Assembly (NCBI GenBank): GCA_945863085.1
Contig: CAMBCD010000160.1
Location: 1-6,430, forward strand
Direction: 5' to 3'
Length of the DNA stretch: 6,430 bases
Source of the DNA: Bordetella parapertussis
Lineage (GTDB): Bacteria > Pseudomonadota > Gammaproteobacteria > Burkholderiales > SG8-41
Numbering within the stretch: the stretch's first letter is position 1; each line of letters starts with the position of its first letter. Of the stretch, positions 4,897 to 6,430 are shown in pieces. The position numbers were made by a program, and so were the translations under genes. Under the pieces are notes generated by a model. That model saw nothing but the letters and a program-made list of their open reading frames with translations. It did not search any database and was not told the DNA's origin.

Positions 4897-6430
4897 GACG
4901 TTTGTTTGAGCACCACGACCAGCTTGAATTCCGCCGTGCCGGCCTGTGCCGGATTGTCGGCGGTGTTGCCGGAGAGCGCGAGGGTCGGGCTCGCGTTGAG
5001 GGGCAGTTGCACGATGCGCACGGCTTCCACCGCCGGATCGTCACGCAGGCGTTGTGCGAGGGCATTGATGGCAATAATGGCGCGGCGGAAGTCGCCTTTG
5101 AAATCGCGTACCTGTCCCGCGATGAGCCCGCTTTGTTTGCGTCCGGCGCCCGGTGCGGCGGCCGGGGCGGGTGACGCTGCCCGTGCGGACCCGGGGGTTA
5201 TCGTGCCGGTCTCGAATTCCGTGGTGCTGTTCTGCCAGCCGAGTTCGATCAGGGCGATTTCGGGGCTGGGCGCCAGCGCGCGGCTGATCACCTGCAGGAA
5301 GTTTTCCGGGGTAGTTGCGGAAGTCCGCAGTTTTTCCGCGAGTTCGGTTGCCCGCTTGAGGTTGTCGGCCGTGGTCGGCGCCGCGGGGAATTGTTTCGTG
5401 GCTTCCTGGTAGTCGGCATTGACCCGCGCGGTTCGCTGCGCGGCGGCGGCAGTTTCGTCATCGAGTGAAAACTGCTGCCACAGGTTGAATCCGGACCAGG
5501 CCAGGCCGAGGGTCATCGCGATGACGCTTGCCGCGTACAGCTGGCGGCGAGACTGATAAAGCCTGTAATCCGCGGTGACTGTCGCTGAGGCGAGATTGTT
5601 GTCCGGGATTTTCGCGCCGAGCAGGTGCAGGTAGATCGAGGCCGGCGAGGTTTCAATCAGGATCGGGTCGAGCTTCAGGCGGGCGGCAATGTCGCCCCTG
5701 CCGAGACGAATACAGTTCAGGCTGGGATTGTCCGTGCCGATGAGGCTGGTGGCTTCGGTCAGCCGGTCGGCATGATCCAGCAATACGACGGTGACGGGTT
5801 CGTCCAGCGTCGCCGCGCGCAGTGCATGCAGGTACAGCCGCGTATTGGAAATTTCATCGATGATGGCGCGGCTTTGGGTGGGGTCGCCGCGGCTCAGGCG
5901 GCTCAGCCGGAACGCGCCTTCACGAAAAAAAGTCAGGCGGATGCCGGCGGCATGGGCAGCCACCAGCAGCAGGTTGTCGGCCTTGTTGTCGAGAGCTGCG
6001 ACCATACCGGATATCACCATCGGCAGCAGGTAGATGCCGCCTACAGGCAGTCCTGTTTCCGCCAGTTCCGTCAGCCAGGGCGTGACAAGTTCCGGATTGG
6101 TCAGTGCCGAGAACAGGAAGCGGTCGTCGCGGCGCTTGGTGCCGTCGCGTCCGATCAGCGAGGCCGCGCAATAGGGTGAAGAACGATAATACTGACGCAG
6201 CTTGCGCTCGACCATCTGACCGCGATCGGATCCCGATGCATGGGGCAGGGTTTCGAAGCGGTAATCTTCTTCAACCGCATCAACAATCATGAATGCGGGT
6301 GTGCCTGCGGAAACTGCGGCGTAGTCGCGGAATCCGGCGATGCCGGTTTCGTCGTTGGCGAAGACCTCGACGTCGTGCAGTCGTCCGCCTTTCCAGCGCG
6401 CCGCAGTCGCGCCGTTTACCGAGATGCAGA
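4893..6430 (-). CDS. GspL-like assembly protein: actin-like domain fused to PilN-like periplasmic domain (partial, 5' end missing)
   Basis: The frame stays open to the right edge, giving 511 visible residues; the ATG at 6290 is internal. The visible start, CISVNGATAARWKGGRLHDV, already looks like the first strands of an actin-like fold, so probably only a few residues are missing. Visible residues 1-280 are cytoplasmic, with the motif MVERKLRQYYRSSPY and an FLFSALTNPEL...PWL segment. A single membrane helix follows (about 297-317, LYAASVIAMTLGLAWSGFNLW), then a coiled coil (QRTARVNADYQEATKQF) and a periplasmic domain with FLQVISRALAPSPEIALIEL, a Pro/Ala linker and a final AVRIVQLPL...EFKLVVVLKQ strand pair. 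The family architecture is GspL, or PilM joined to PilN as in MshI-type proteins. Such proteins recruit the assembly ATPase to the membrane. Classical actin-type nucleotide-binding motifs are not obvious. Confidence 0.82.
   Translation of the reverse strand, partial: CISVNGATAARWKGGRLHDVEVFANDETGIAGFRDYAAVSAGTPAFMIVDAVEEDYRFETLPHASGSDRGQMVERKLRQYYRSSPYCAASLIGRDGTKRRDDRFLFSALTNPELVTPWLTELAETGLPVGGIYLLPMVISGMVAALDNKADNLLLVAAHAAGIRLTFFREGAFRLSRLSRGDPTQSRAIIDEISNTRLYLHALRAATLDEPVTVVLLDHADRLTEATSLIGTDNPSLNCIRLGRGDIAARLKLDPILIETSPASIYLHLLGAKIPDNNLASATVTADYRLYQSRRQLYAASVIAMTLGLAWSGFNLWQQFSLDDETAAAAQRTARVNADYQEATKQFPAAPTTADNLKRATELAEKLRTSATTPENFLQVISRALAPSPEIALIELGWQNSTTEFETGTITPGSARAASPAPAAAPGAGRKQSGLIAGQVRDFKGDFRRAIIAINALAQRLRDDPAVEAVRIVQLPLNASPTLALSGNTADNPAQAGTAEFKLVVVLKQTS

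Noticed and set aside
4507..5412. Plus-strand open frame of 301 codons opposite the GspL-like and PilO/GspM-like genes
   Set aside because: It covers the antisense of two well-supported genes joined by an ATGA overlap, and its translation shows no recognisable fold or motif.
4893..6290. ATG at 6290 as the true start of the GspL-like gene
   Set aside because: The frame remains open through 6428 with protein-like sequence (ARWKGGRLHDVEVF and onward), so the gene continues past the window edge.
1898..6430. Direct naming of the cluster as msh, pil or gsp genes
   Set aside because: Layout matches all three families about equally, and the system-defining ATPase and secretin are not visible, so gene symbols would overstate the evidence.

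Overview
The window is dense, high-GC, Gram-negative-type DNA. The style of the proteins (a GspL/PilM-PilN-like assembly protein, pseudopilins with LPCP...LPWxTLGL motifs, an HDxKN histidine kinase) looks most like a betaproteobacterium. That is inference from family recognition; no rRNA or other taxonomic marker is present.

Layout, left to right. (1) Positions 1-67 hold the first 22 codons of a minus-strand gene that leaves the window; it resembles the N-terminus of an ABC-2-type transporter permease. (2) Positions 68-147 are a divergent spacer with an AT-rich core framed by a 9-bp inverted repeat. (3) Positions 148-1881 (+) encode a complete 577-residue sensor histidine kinase: a polytopic membrane region, a GAF-like region, then HDxKN and ATP-binding domains. 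No response regulator lies beside it. (4) A 16-bp convergent gap follows. (5) From the right edge down to 1898 the minus strand is one tightly packed five-gene cluster, listed here in order of transcription: a GspL-like (fused PilM-PilN-like) protein cut by the right edge; a PilO/GspM-like protein; a small exported PilP/GspC/MshK-like protein; a large pseudopilin-like protein with an internal duplication; and a canonical prepilin-like protein. Junctions are 4-bp ATGA overlaps (twice), then gaps of 9 and 3 bases.

Taken together, the five genes look like the inner-membrane assembly platform and two (pseudo)pilins of a type II secretion / type IV pilus-like machine. The first three would form the cytoplasm-to-periplasm scaffold (actin-like domain, paired ferredoxin-like periplasmic domains, secretin-linking protein). 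The last two would be pilin-like subunits that the platform assembles. The motor ATPase, the polytopic GspF/PilC protein, the secretin and the prepilin peptidase are not in the window and would have to be encoded elsewhere, perhaps beyond the right edge. The most notable observation is that the 377-residue pseudopilin appears to carry two tandem copies of the globular domain that its 229-residue neighbour carries once.

There is no gene-free stretch over 300 bases. I saw no tRNA, rRNA, CRISPR array, insertion sequence or phage feature.
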